A stretch of 64,000 bases of DNA from assembly GCF_006874585.1 (NCBI RefSeq), contig NZ_CP029761.1, positions 569,001 through 633,000 on the forward strand, in the 5' to 3' direction. How positions within the stretch are numbered: the first letter of the stretch is position 1; every line of letters starts with the position of its first letter. This document shows, piece by piece, positions 9,305-18,320 of the stretch. Source of the stretch: Sphingomonas sp. IC081. Its GTDB lineage: Bacteria > Pseudomonadota > Alphaproteobacteria > Sphingomonadales > Sphingomonadaceae. The position numbers were made by a program, and so were the translations under genes. The notes under the pieces were generated by a model. It was not told the origin of the DNA. It made no database searches and saw nothing but the letters and a program-made list of their open reading frames with translations.

Positions 9305-10647
9305 CGGGTGGGGTAATGGATGTCCGGCGCCGAACAATCGCCACGGCCCGGCGATCCGAAGGAAGGTACCACCCGCAAGGCGATCGCCGCAGCGCGCTGG
9401 CCGTCTGGTTGGCGCGGCGCGATGTTCAGGACGGGGGGCTGGCCGGGCTGATCGTCATGGCGCGTATCCCTGCCAACTTCGGCATGCCCGGGGCGCTGGC
9501 CTTTCTGCTGCTTGCCGCGTTTTACGCCGTCCTGCGGCCCGAGCAGGTGCGGGCGGTCTTTACGCGGTGCTGGATGTTCCTGGTCATTCCGCTTTTCGCG
9601 CTGGCGTCGGTCGGCTGGTCGGTCTTCCCGATGGTGACGCTGCGCGCTGCGGTACAGATGGCCCTCACGATCATGGCGGGATTGCTGTTGTCACAGTCCA
9701 GCAGGCCGCGCGCCGTGGTGGCCGGGTTGTTCGTGGCTTATGCCGTCTACACCTTGCTGACCCTGGCGCTGGTGCCGTTGCGCCCGATCGAAAATGGCCA
9801 GAGCCTTGCGCTCTACGGCCTCGGGGGAGAGGTGAAGAACTATTTTTCCGACACGGCGAGCACCGCCAGCCTGCTCGCCTTGACGATGGCGGCGCTGTTT
9901 GCCGAACAGCGCGCGCCGCTGCGCATGATGCTGGCCCTCGGGGTGACCGGATTGTGCGTCTGGACGACCGTGCGCGCCAATTCGGCCGGGGGCCTGGCGG
10001 CGCTGGCGGCGTCCGGTGCGCTGCTGGTTGTCCTGCTGCTGCTGCGGGAGCGTTCGCGCGGGGTGAAACTGGCGTTCGTCTGCATGATCGTGCTGTGGCT
10101 TGTCGGGATCTTGTGCTTTTTCGACACCATCCTCGCGCTCGTTCAGCAGATGTCCGAAAAGGACAGCGGGCTCACCGGGCGGGGGTACCTGTGGTTCCGG
10201 GCCCACTTCATCATCGCCGAGCGGCCCTGGCTGGGATATGGCTATGCGGCCTTCTGGCACGCCGACAATCCCGATGCCGTGGGCCTGTGGCACCATTTCG
10301 AGTTGCGGCAGGAATCGACGGGTTTCTCGTTTCACAACACGTTCCTGCAGACCATGGTCGAGACCGGGCTGGTGGGATTGGCGGCGCTGCTGGCTGCCTG
10401 GCTGGCAGGGTGCCTGACGCTGTTACGCCGCTTTGTGTTGACGGCTTCGCTGCCGACCTGTTTCTGGCTCGCCTACATGGCGCTGCAACTGACCAAGACC
10501 CCGGTGGAATTGATCCGTCCCACCGGATTGGTGGCGCCGACGATCCTGATGGGCATCGCGCTTGGTTTTGGATGTTTCCCGGTCGGGCGTGATCAGGCGA
10601 TCGCGTTGCGCTTCCGGCGCGAGCCGCAGTCGTCAGCGTCCGGCTAG
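9301..10647 (+). CDS. O-antigen ligase/polymerase family protein (Wzy/ExoQ-like)
   Basis: The 448-residue protein follows a good ribosome binding site (GAGGGGC) and has about ten hydrophobic spans. Near residue 290 it carries LTGRGYLW, and near residue 305-350 ERPWLGYGYAAFW and SFHNTFLQTMVETGLVG. That is the arrangement of the large periplasmic loop and following span in the PF04932 family. In a Wzx/Wzy locus this protein should join lipid-linked repeat units in the periplasm. The first 40 residues are hydrophilic and charged. Its stop codon falls in the CTAG at the edge of a palindromic repeat. Confidence 0.86.
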   Translation: MTGGVMDVRRRTIATARRSEGRYHPQGDRRSALAVWLARRDVQDGGLAGLIVMARIPANFGMPGALAFLLLAAFYAVLRPEQVRAVFTRCWMFLVIPLFALASVGWSVFPMVTLRAAVQMALTIMAGLLLSQSSRPRAVVAGLFVAYAVYTLLTLALVPLRPIENGQSLALYGLGGEVKNYFSDTASTASLLALTMAALFAEQRAPLRMMLALGVTGLCVWTTVRANSAGGLAALAASGALLVVLLLLRERSRGVKLAFVCMIVLWLVGILCFFDTILALVQQMSEKDSGLTGRGYLWFRAHFIIAERPWLGYGYAAFWHADNPDAVGLWHHFELRQESTGFSFHNTFLQTMVETGLVGLAALLAAWLAGCLTLLRRFVLTASLPTCFWLAYMALQLTKTPVELIRPTGLVAPTILMGIALGFGCFPVGRDQAIALRFRREPQSSASG

Positions 10648-10746
10648 AGCGTTCTCCAATCAGGTGGAATTACCTGATGGCTCGGAAAACGCGCAATACC
10701 GAAATCTTGGAGTAGTTGATTCGATGCAATCGGATCAACTACTCCA
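10645..10746 (+). repeat. Double-palindrome intergenic repeat, copy 1
   Basis: The approximately 100-bp unit starts CTAGAGCGTT. It contains an imperfect palindrome around 10657-10681 (CCAATCAGGT with ACCTGATGG) and a 17-bp stem with a 3-nt loop at 10709-10745 (GGAGTAGTTGATTCGAT with its near-perfect complement). It lies between two convergent genes and supplies the TAG stop codons of both. Copies occur at 33874-33970 (inverted) and 48330-48432. The second hairpin may double as a bidirectional terminator. Confidence 0.8.
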
Positions 10747-11704
10747 GCGGCCAGACGGTGATGCGCCGGATCGCATAGCGGCCGGGAAAGGGCGTTGAGG
10801 CATCGGGCTGCCCGGGCCAGCTGCCACCCACCGCGAGATTGGCGATCAGATAGGCGCTTTCCTGAGTGAGCGGGGCGGGGGTGGCCGTGCTGGCAACGGC
10901 TTCCCGGTCGACGAACCAGGTGATCGTGCGCGGTGTCCACAAGACGCCGTAGCGGTGGAAGTCCCGGCTCGCATCAAAGGCCAGGGCGATGCGCCGTGTC
11001 GTGCGCTGCTTGCCGGCGATCGCGGTGCAGTGGATCTCGTGCGGATTGCCGAGTCCTTCGAACACGTCGATCTCACCCGCATCGGGCCATGTGCCCTTGA
11101 CCGGCAGAAGCCAGAACGCGGGCCACATGCCTTTGCCTGCGGGCAGCCGTGCCTCGATCTCGAAATAGCCGAACTTCTGCGCAAAGCTGAACCGGGTGGT
11201 GATCGCACCGCCATAATAGGGTTTGCCCCAGACGCGCGGGCGCAGCCTCTCCGGCGTCGGCTGGCCGAGAATGGTCAGTTCGCCGCGCCGGAAGACAAAG
11301 GGATCGAGGCCAAGCGGCACGGCACCTGCCACCCCGCCGTTCACGCCGGTAAACGCGGCGTCGGAGGCGAAGCTGCTGGCCGACATCTCGCGGTTGCTGA
11401 TCGCAAGGCCGCCGCCATGGCCGTAGACGGTCCGCCAGCGATGGGGCCGGGCCGGTCGTGCCTGGTCGGTGCCGTGGTCGAACTGCTCGAACCGTTCGTC
11501 GAACGCCGGGGCGGCCAGGGGAGGCAGGTGCGGCAGCGGAGCGGTTGTCGGAGGGGGAGCCGCCGTTGGCGCGGCGCTCGTCAGCAGCAAGGCGCCGCCA
11601 AGTCCGGCGGCGCGCCAAAGCCAGCGGTTTCCCGGCGGTATTGCAGGCGCGCGCGTCCATTCGTTGCAATGCGGCATCGCGGACGGGTCTTTGACGTTGG
11701 GCAT
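10739..11704 (-). CDS. Exported GH16 family glycoside hydrolase (ExoK-like)
   Basis: The protein has 321 residues, with a hydrophobic export segment (WLWRAAGLGGALLLTSAAPT) near residues 28-47 and a proline-rich linker. The GH16 fold follows, with the catalytic motif EIDVFE at residues 211-216 (E211, D213, E216). The block KFGYFEIEARLPAGKGMWPA matches the corresponding block of the RTX-linked enzyme at 6358-8979, so the two are paralogues. It probably cuts the exopolysaccharide in the periplasm or outside the cell. A start at MPHCNEW, nine codons in, is also possible. The last codons and stop lie inside a palindromic repeat. Confidence 0.87.
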   Translation of the reverse strand: MPNVKDPSAMPHCNEWTRAPAIPPGNRWLWRAAGLGGALLLTSAAPTAAPPPTTAPLPHLPPLAAPAFDERFEQFDHGTDQARPARPHRWRTVYGHGGGLAISNREMSASSFASDAAFTGVNGGVAGAVPLGLDPFVFRRGELTILGQPTPERLRPRVWGKPYYGGAITTRFSFAQKFGYFEIEARLPAGKGMWPAFWLLPVKGTWPDAGEIDVFEGLGNPHEIHCTAIAGKQRTTRRIALAFDASRDFHRYGVLWTPRTITWFVDREAVASTATPAPLTQESAYLIANLAVGGSWPGQPDASTPFPGRYAIRRITVWPLE

Positions 11705-11900
11705 GGTGGTAAGACTGGCTGAAAGCGCCGTGGATGTCCGGAGTGCGGCCGATTAACCGTATCCACAATGGAGCCTTCATCCATTCGCCGGGCCTGCTGC
11801 CTGCGTTAGCCTTGCGATGTCGTTGCCGGGGTTGGCTGGTCCTTCTCCCGATCCCGACCGGCGCTGCGCGGCCGGTTATCCTCTCGGAGCATGATGGCCC

Positions 11901-13025
11901 TTGTCCGGATCCACGAACCCGCCGGAAGTTTCTATCCTGATCGTTGCACGCAACACGGCACCGTTCATCGGTTCCGCGCTGGCTTCGGCGCGGGCGCAGA
12001 GCGTGGCAGATATCGAAGTGCTCGTCGTGGACGATGGCTCGACCGATGGCACCACGGACATCGTGCGATGGCACGCCGCCCAGGACGATCGCGTGCGGCT
12101 GATCGGCGGCCCGTGCAACGGGCTCAGCGCCGTGCGCAATCTCAGTCTGGACGCCTGCCGGGGCCGGTTCGCGGCCATTCTTGATAGCGACGACATCCTC
12201 CATCCACGTCATGTCGAACGACTGCTCGCCGCGCAGCGGGCCCATGGCGATGAAATCTGCGCCGCCAACATGGTGGAGTTCCAGAGCGATGAAAAAGGCC
12301 TGCGCGCGGGCCTTTTTGCGGATGGCAAGGCGTGGCGTGCGGAGCGGCGCATCGGACTGGACGAATTCCTGGCGGGCAGCATGTTCGGCAGCCGTGCCGT
12401 GTCACCGGGCTATCTCAAGCCTTTGTTCGACATGGCGTTCATGCGCCGCCACGGGCTCCGTTATGACGAACGGCTGCGGATCGGGGAGGATTTCGATCTG
12501 GTGCTGCGGGCGATGCTGGCCGGTGCCCGCTACCGCTTCCTCCCGGCGCCGGGCTATTATTACCGGCGCCATGCGGCGTCGACCTCGCACCGGCTGTCGC
12601 CGCAGGATCTGGAAGGCCTGCTGGTGGCGCTCGACGCTGTCGATGCCGGGACGGCCGGGGAGGCAGCCCCCTTGCTGGGCGCGCGGCGGGACAATCTGGC
12701 CGGTGCACTCGCGCATCTCGAGGTCATCGCTGCGCTCAAGGGGCGGCAATGGCGGCGGGCCTTGCATATCACCGCCGCCAATCCGGTTTCGCGCCGGCTG
12801 ACGCTGACCAGTCTGCGCGAAGCGGCCGCGAAGCGCATCGGATTGGATTTCTCCCGCCGTGCGTCCAGTCCCTGGCTGCGCGGGGAGGAAGGGCAGGGGG
12901 CGCTCCGCCAGATCATGGCGGCGCTCCACGCGCCGATGCACCCGTCGACAGATCTGTCCATTCCGGCGGCATCGCCGTCTCCGCCCCATTCCACCACCAC
13001 GCCGCCACGATCCCGGCCAGCCTAG
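11901..13025 (+). CDS. Glycosyltransferase family 2 protein
   Basis: The 374-residue protein begins at a TTG (11901) because the only upstream in-frame codons run into a TGA at 11892; a GGAG lies eleven bases before it. The GT-A fold is shown by VSILIVARNTAPFIGSAL near residue 10, VLVVDDGSTDGTTD near residue 40 and AAILDSDDILHPRHV near residue 92, where DSDD is the metal-binding DXD-type motif. There is no long membrane span. It should add one sugar to the lipid-linked repeat unit at the cytoplasmic face. Which sugar cannot be read from the sequence. It is followed after 9 bp by a second transferase. Confidence 0.88.
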   Translation: MSGSTNPPEVSILIVARNTAPFIGSALASARAQSVADIEVLVVDDGSTDGTTDIVRWHAAQDDRVRLIGGPCNGLSAVRNLSLDACRGRFAAILDSDDILHPRHVERLLAAQRAHGDEICAANMVEFQSDEKGLRAGLFADGKAWRAERRIGLDEFLAGSMFGSRAVSPGYLKPLFDMAFMRRHGLRYDERLRIGEDFDLVLRAMLAGARYRFLPAPGYYYRRHAASTSHRLSPQDLEGLLVALDAVDAGTAGEAAPLLGARRDNLAGALAHLEVIAALKGRQWRRALHITAANPVSRRLTLTSLREAAAKRIGLDFSRRASSPWLRGEEGQGALRQIMAALHAPMHPSTDLSIPAASPSPPHSTTTPPRSRPA

Positions 13026-13034
13026 GAGCCCCGC

Positions 13035-14027
13035 TTGCGACCGCTCGTATTTCTTTTTCCCGATGCGCGCAGCGACGTCGGCGGCAATCTTGCGCAGATG
13101 CGTTTCATGCGGGCCTGCACGGCCGTCACGCGCGTGCACCAGGCCTACTATCGCGCCCGGATCGCCGGGCAGGACCATCTCGGTGACTGGGAGGCGGGGC
13201 GCATTCCCACCGACGAGGAACCGATCTTTGTCGTGCACTGGGGCCCCGACGTTGCCGAGCTGGTCGACCGGTTGCAGGACCGGGACGTCGTCTATGTCGC
13301 GCATAGCAGCGGCTGGGGGATGAAGCTGCCGCCGCGCGTGCCGATCCTTTGCGTCAGTCGCCACACGCTTGGCTACTGGGGGCGCCATGCACCCAATTCC
13401 TACCTTGGCTTGCTGCCCAACATCGTTGCCCATCCCGGCCCGGAACCCCGGGGGGACCGCGATATCGACGTGCTGGTGCAGGCGCGCAAATCATCCCGCT
13501 ACCTGATGGACGACCTGGTGCCCGCCTTGCAGGGGCGTTGCCGGTTGACCGTGCTGGATGGCTGGGTCGACGATCTTGGTGCCTACTTGCGGCGCAGCAA
13601 GGTCTACCTCTACGATTCGGTGGAACACTGGATTGCCGTGGGCGCGACCGAGGGGTTCGGCCTGCCGCCGCTGGAAGCGATGGCGCAGGGCTGCGTGGTG
13701 TTTTCCAGCGTCAACGATGCGCTGGCCGACTATCTCGATCCCGGGTTCAATTGCCGCAAGATCCGTGTCCACTCGCCGGATTATGATGTGGCGGCGATCC
13801 TGCGCGCGGTGTCCGGGGATGCCCCGCCGGTACCGGGAGCAGAGGCCTTTGCACCTTATTCGCGGGCTGCGGTGGAACGCCGGTTGCAGGTGCTGCTGGC
13901 CGATGTCGCGGATTTCTTCGCCGCGACGGCGGGGCAGGGATCGCCGATCGGCGATCTTTGGGCGCATCGCCCGGCATCCGCGTTGCAGCGGATCAGGCGG
14001 GCGGCCAAAGTGCTGGCGCTGGGATAA
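13035..14027 (+). CDS. Glycosyltransferase, GT-B fold
   Basis: The product is 330 residues from a TTG start with AGGAG eight bases upstream. The C-terminal half contains AVGATEGFGLPPLEAMAQGC near residue 205, the nucleotide-sugar-binding E-x7-E region of GT4-like enzymes. The N-terminal half is less conserved. It is co-transcribed with the preceding GT2 gene and probably adds a sugar to the same repeat unit. Acceptor and donor are unknown. Confidence 0.78.
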   Translation: MRPLVFLFPDARSDVGGNLAQMRFMRACTAVTRVHQAYYRARIAGQDHLGDWEAGRIPTDEEPIFVVHWGPDVAELVDRLQDRDVVYVAHSSGWGMKLPPRVPILCVSRHTLGYWGRHAPNSYLGLLPNIVAHPGPEPRGDRDIDVLVQARKSSRYLMDDLVPALQGRCRLTVLDGWVDDLGAYLRRSKVYLYDSVEHWIAVGATEGFGLPPLEAMAQGCVVFSSVNDALADYLDPGFNCRKIRVHSPDYDVAAILRAVSGDAPPVPGAEAFAPYSRAAVERRLQVLLADVADFFAATAGQGSPIGDLWAHRPASALQRIRRAAKVLALG

Positions 14028-14048
14028 CCGCTGGCGGACGTCTCGGGA

Positions 14049-16628
14049 TCAGGTGATCCAGCTGCTGATGTCGCGAAGCTTCCAGCCCTCGCCCTCCCTC
14101 CAGAACAGGACGGTGCCGCCAACCCAGCCTGCGCTCCACTCCGCGTATCCCCGTGTCTGTTCGCGGTTCATGACGAGGTTCGGCATTTCCAGCAGGCGGA
14201 AGTCGGGGGTCTGGCGCTGAAGCTGGTCCTCCCCTTGCGGACCGTAGATGAGGATCGGCATGGTGGTGGGGCGGGCGCAGGCAAAGTCGGCTGCGCTGCC
14301 CTTGAGGAACAGCGGCCAGGCGGCGCCGGTAGCCATCCTCGACCAGCCGCCGATCATCGGGACTGAGCCGCCCCGGGCCACGGGTTCGATCAGCGCTCTG
14401 GCTTCGACCCCGTTGATCCGCGCAAGGATGGCAAGGCGCAGTTCGGTGATCGAGGGGGTGACACCGCCGCAATGCGCCCAGTCGCTGCCGACGAGGAACG
14501 GCGCCATCGGCGCCGGACGGTCCAGCAGGAGGTGGCGCGCCGCAAGATCGGTGACGCCGTCACTGTCGCTGTCGGCGGTGAGACGAGCGATGGGGATGTC
14601 GAGGAAGAGGTCCCGTTCGGTGGGCCAGGTCTGCAAGCCGACGGGCGGATAGGTGATCGACCGGGTGTCGATCTCGGCGTGGACCACTTCGATCTTCAGG
14701 TCCTGTTCGCCGAGCATCGGCAGCTTTGAGCGGCGCATCACCTCGTAGGGGAAGTGGAACGAGAGCCCGGTATAGCGCGGCACCTGCCAGGTCTTGCCGC
14801 CATCGTCGCTGAGGTGGATCCAGTAGCCGCCGGGGCTGATCTCACCGGCGCGGTCGAACATCCCGGACAGGCTGATGGCGACGGCGCGCTTGTCGTTCCG
14901 TTCGAAACGGACCGGCGTGAAGCCGCGCGGCAGCTCGCCCCAGGCTTTTGGCCACTGGGCGCTCTTTTCGTTGTCGGCGTAGGCGTTGTCGGCGGGGTCG
15001 TTGCCCGTGGTCGCCGGAGCGCTGCGCAGTTGCGGGGGCAGCGGATGGACGGCAAAGTCGGGCGGGCTGGCGCGCAGCGCTGGGCGATCTCGCCACGCCG
15101 GATCCGTGCGATCCTCGGTAAATTCCAGACGCGCCTTGGCCAGACCGGCATCGATGCGGGTACGCAGGGTGGGCCAGCCGTCGAGGGCGATTCCATCGAT
15201 CCTGGCTATCGCAGCGGCGCGTCGGGCTTCGGTCTGCTTGTCGTCAGGCTCGATGGTCCAGGTGACGGAGCGGCGTGCATGCGCGCAGATCTGCTGGAAC
15301 GGCGGAGCGGCAAAGACCGAACATCGCAGGCGGGCCGTGGCGCCATCGGCGCTCGGGCGCTGCGAACCGGAAAAAGCGGCTTCGGCATAGATGTAAGGGT
15401 CCCGCTCGGGAGTGTCGATCGCGTGGAGCAGCAGTATGCCGTCGATGGCCACCTCATCATGCGGGGCGGTTTTGACGTCGTCCTCGCCCAGTCCTTCGCG
15501 TTTCAGGCAAGCCTGCGCAAAGGTCCGGTCATCGGGGCGGGTGTTGCTCTGGTAGCCACAGGCAACGATGGCACGCCAGATGACGGTTTGCGGGGAGGCG
15601 ATGACGATAGCGCGGGCTTCCGTCTTCCGCCCGGCGTCGAACAGGGCCGCGGCGATGGAACTTGCCAGATCGCCCTCTGCTAGCGCGGGAAAGGCAACCG
15701 GGAGATCGTCTATTTCGGCTTCGAACGCCGGCTGCACTGCGGGCAGGATGGCCTGTCGTTCGCCTGCGGAGAGGCCGTCGAACAGTGCAAGGCCCTCTGA
15801 AACGAGCCCGGTATCGAAGGCCAGGGCGATGGCCGTTCGGGTCATGCGCAGGCGCAGGGCATCGCGCGACGACGGTGCCGCGCGGGCCAGCGCGGACGGA
15901 GATGCCAGCCACTCCGCAATCGGCAGCGCGTGGACTTTGCGCATTTCGTCCGACAGCAGGAGTTCGCTTAGGGTGGCGGCCGCATGGGCGGGATCGGCTG
16001 CGGCAAGGCGGGCCTGGTACACGGGGCACTGGGTGACGCTGGCAATGGCGCGCAAGGCTTCGAGCGGATCGGCGCCGATGTGTTCGAGCTGTTCGAAGTG
16101 CGCTGTGCAATGGTCGATCTGCCACATGGCATCGGCGGCGATCTCGATCGACAGCTGTGTGCCCTGTGCGGCTTTGGTGTGATCCAGCAGCCGGCGGGTC
16201 ATCGCGGCGGCGGCTTCTTCGTCCGAGCCAAACCCGGATCGCCAGGCATAGTCCTGCATTCTCAGCCAATCGCGCGCGAGATCGAGCATGGCGGGGGCGG
16301 CCATGCCGTGTTCTTTCGCAAGACTGGCAGAGACAACGGGAAGAGAATGCGCCTTGAGGCCTGCCAGCAGGGCCGTGGCCCAGTGGTCGAACTCGGGCGG
16401 GCGCGAGCGGTAGCCGGGTAGGCTATAGTCAGCCGATTTCTTGCGCAGCGCCTCGTCCGAGAAGTCATGCGGACGGGCGTCGCTGCTGACCATGACTTCT
16501 TCGCTCATCTCCTCGACCGAGCTTTGCGGACCGGCGCTGGCCGGTGCGGGCATCGTCAGCAAGATTCCCAGCGCCAGCGCCGGTATGGAAAGCAGCCCTG
16601 ATCCCATTCGCACTCTGTGTGCTCCCAC
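14049..16628 (-). CDS. Large exported protein of unknown function in the exopolysaccharide locus
   Basis: The 859-residue product has a cleavable-looking signal peptide (GLLSIPALALGILLTMPAPASA). The start is a GTG at 16628, or an ATG at 16607. I do not recognise any domain. The first half is alpha-helical and alanine-rich, possibly a repeat solenoid. The second half is richer in tryptophan and glycine. Near residue 665 the segment ADSDSDGVTDLAARHLLLD resembles a calcium-binding DxDxDG loop. It converges with the transferase pair and is followed on the same strand, upstream, by the flippase. Its place suggests a periplasmic or surface role in polysaccharide handling, which is inference only. 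Confidence 0.8.
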   Translation of the reverse strand: MGAHRVRMGSGLLSIPALALGILLTMPAPASAGPQSSVEEMSEEVMVSSDARPHDFSDEALRKKSADYSLPGYRSRPPEFDHWATALLAGLKAHSLPVVSASLAKEHGMAAPAMLDLARDWLRMQDYAWRSGFGSDEEAAAAMTRRLLDHTKAAQGTQLSIEIAADAMWQIDHCTAHFEQLEHIGADPLEALRAIASVTQCPVYQARLAAADPAHAAATLSELLLSDEMRKVHALPIAEWLASPSALARAAPSSRDALRLRMTRTAIALAFDTGLVSEGLALFDGLSAGERQAILPAVQPAFEAEIDDLPVAFPALAEGDLASSIAAALFDAGRKTEARAIVIASPQTVIWRAIVACGYQSNTRPDDRTFAQACLKREGLGEDDVKTAPHDEVAIDGILLLHAIDTPERDPYIYAEAAFSGSQRPSADGATARLRCSVFAAPPFQQICAHARRSVTWTIEPDDKQTEARRAAAIARIDGIALDGWPTLRTRIDAGLAKARLEFTEDRTDPAWRDRPALRASPPDFAVHPLPPQLRSAPATTGNDPADNAYADNEKSAQWPKAWGELPRGFTPVRFERNDKRAVAISLSGMFDRAGEISPGGYWIHLSDDGGKTWQVPRYTGLSFHFPYEVMRRSKLPMLGEQDLKIEVVHAEIDTRSITYPPVGLQTWPTERDLFLDIPIARLTADSDSDGVTDLAARHLLLDRPAPMAPFLVGSDWAHCGGVTPSITELRLAILARINGVEARALIEPVARGGSVPMIGGWSRMATGAAWPLFLKGSAADFACARPTTMPILIYGPQGEDQLQRQTPDFRLLEMPNLVMNREQTRGYAEWSAGWVGGTVLFWREGEGWKLRDISSWIT

Positions 16629-16736
16629 CCGTTGCCTCTTGCTTATCTTTTCAGATCAGCACTTTGGTGAGTCTGGTGGCGGCTCTCTCGGGGGACGGCA
16701 AGCGGAATTTTGCTGGGTGGTGCCGGGCCACCGCTC

Positions 16737-18239
16737 TTACGCCGCCGAGCGCGCTTTTCGCGCCTTTGCCAACCTGCGCAACTGGACAAAGACCGTGCGA
16801 TCCTGCGCCGCGAAGGCGCCGAGGTAGATCATTGCGGCAATCGGCAGCCAGAGCGCGAGGATCGCCGGTTCGCTCATCCGGCTTTCGCAGTATTGCACGC
16901 CGGGCAGGACGATCACAGCCATCAGGCACGAACTCGACAAGGCAGGCCGCAGGCTGGCGATGACCTCGTGCAGGGTGATGCCGGTGTGCTTGCGCAGCAG
17001 ATGGAAGCCGTAAGGCAGGATCAGGTAGCCTCTTGCCACGCCGGTCATCAGCATGGCCTGCCAGCCCCAGCGGGCGGCGAGGGCCGCAGCGGCGATGCCG
17101 GCGACGATCTGCAAGGTCGTCCACGAGAGGACCTGGCGGGATTCGCCGGTAGCGGCCAAGGCGCTAATGATCAGGTTGTTCATCTGCGAAGCAACGACCG
17201 CGCAGGCGAAAATGCGGATGGCGTCGGCCACCGGCTCCCACCCGGGGCCAAAGACCAGCGCGACGATTTCATCGGCGATGGTAACGCAGCCGAGGAAAGC
17301 GGGGAACATCAGGAACGAGGAGAGGCGGCTGAGCTGAAGGTAGCTTTCGCGCAGTGCTGCCCCGCCGTGCCCAACCCTGCCATGCTCAACCCCGCCGTGC
17401 TCGGCCTCCCCGTGGACCGCACGGGCGAGCACCGGCATCGAGACTTGCTGGAACGGCGTGTAGGTGACTTGGTTCAGCACTTCCATCACGCGCGAACCGG
17501 CACGAATGAAGGCAACCGCCACCGGGCCTATCAGCGCGCCGCTGATCAGTTCCGCGCAGCGGATGTTGAGCTGGTTCAACGTGCGGGACAGGCCGAGATA
17601 GCCGCCGAAGCGGATCATCTCGGTGCAAGTCTGCCGCCGGAACCGCATGCGAGGCCACCATGGGTAGCAGGCCCATACCGCCAGGACCAGCGCGCCCGCA
17701 AAGGCGATGCGCTGGGCGACGAGCGCCCAGACCCCGAAGCCGAGCAGCGCCATGGGCAGTCCGACCGCCGCTCCCGCCAGTGCCGCCACGAGGTTGCGGA
17801 TGGCCACGGAGCGGAACCGGAGGTCCCGCGTCAGCCGCGCGGTGTGGATCGCACCCAGCGGCGTGATCGTGAAGATCGATGCGAGCGCCATGATCACCGG
17901 GGTCAGGCCGGGCTGGCCAAAAAGCAGCGAAACGAGCGGGGCAATCGCGATCGTCAGCAGCGTGAACAGCATGCCGCAGGCAAGATTGGCCCAGAATGCG
18001 GTGTCAGCGTCGCTCTCGTCGAGCGCGCGCCGCTGGACCACGGCTTCGTTGATGCCGGCGCCGCTGATCACCAGCAACAGGTCGATCACCAGCGCGGCCA
18101 TGGCGACGAGCCCGAAGGTTGCCGCACCGAGCAGCCGGGCGAGCATCGCGAACGTGACAAAGGCCAGGGCCTGGGTGCCGATGCTCGACACCGTGGACCA
18201 GACAAGCGGCGAGAGGATGCCCGGGCGTTGGTGGGTCAT
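16737..18239 (-). CDS. Lipopolysaccharide/exopolysaccharide flippase (Wzx/ExoT-like)
   Basis: From the ATG at 18239 the protein is 500 residues with 12-14 hydrophobic spans. It begins MTHQRPGILSPLVWSTVSSI and continues in the style of WzxC/polysaccharide synthase-3 proteins (FAMLARLLGAATFGLVAMAA). It should flip the finished undecaprenyl-linked repeat unit across the inner membrane. In a hydrophilic loop near residue 285 the gene carries an imperfect 15-bp tandem repeat encoding AEHGG-VEHGR-VGHGG. An upstream TTG at 18287 would add 16 residues, but that region lacks a convincing ribosome binding site. Confidence 0.88.
   Translation of the reverse strand: MTHQRPGILSPLVWSTVSSIGTQALAFVTFAMLARLLGAATFGLVAMAALVIDLLLVISGAGINEAVVQRRALDESDADTAFWANLACGMLFTLLTIAIAPLVSLLFGQPGLTPVIMALASIFTITPLGAIHTARLTRDLRFRSVAIRNLVAALAGAAVGLPMALLGFGVWALVAQRIAFAGALVLAVWACYPWWPRMRFRRQTCTEMIRFGGYLGLSRTLNQLNIRCAELISGALIGPVAVAFIRAGSRVMEVLNQVTYTPFQQVSMPVLARAVHGEAEHGGVEHGRVGHGGAALRESYLQLSRLSSFLMFPAFLGCVTIADEIVALVFGPGWEPVADAIRIFACAVVASQMNNLIISALAATGESRQVLSWTTLQIVAGIAAAALAARWGWQAMLMTGVARGYLILPYGFHLLRKHTGITLHEVIASLRPALSSSCLMAVIVLPGVQYCESRMSEPAILALWLPIAAMIYLGAFAAQDRTVFVQLRRLAKARKARSAA
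17361..17415 (-). repeat. In-frame 15-bp minisatellite inside the flippase gene
   Basis: Three to four imperfect copies of a 15-bp unit (for example CCATGCTCAACCCCG) encode consecutive HG-rich pentapeptides in a loop of the flippase. The unit length keeps the reading frame, so copy-number changes would alter loop length without knocking out the gene. Confidence 0.6.
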
Positions 18240-18320
18240 GCCGCCGAGGCATCCAATGCGTTGCGGAGCCGGCCTTGTACCGGCCAACCCACAGCCGGCC
18301 GGTCGGCGTTCGCCCGAAGC

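Noticed and set aside
6274..9378. A 1034-codon open frame opposite the RTX glycanase
   Set aside because: It is antisense to a repeat-rich gene with clear catalytic motifs; its composition mirrors the RTX repeats and there is no supporting start signal.
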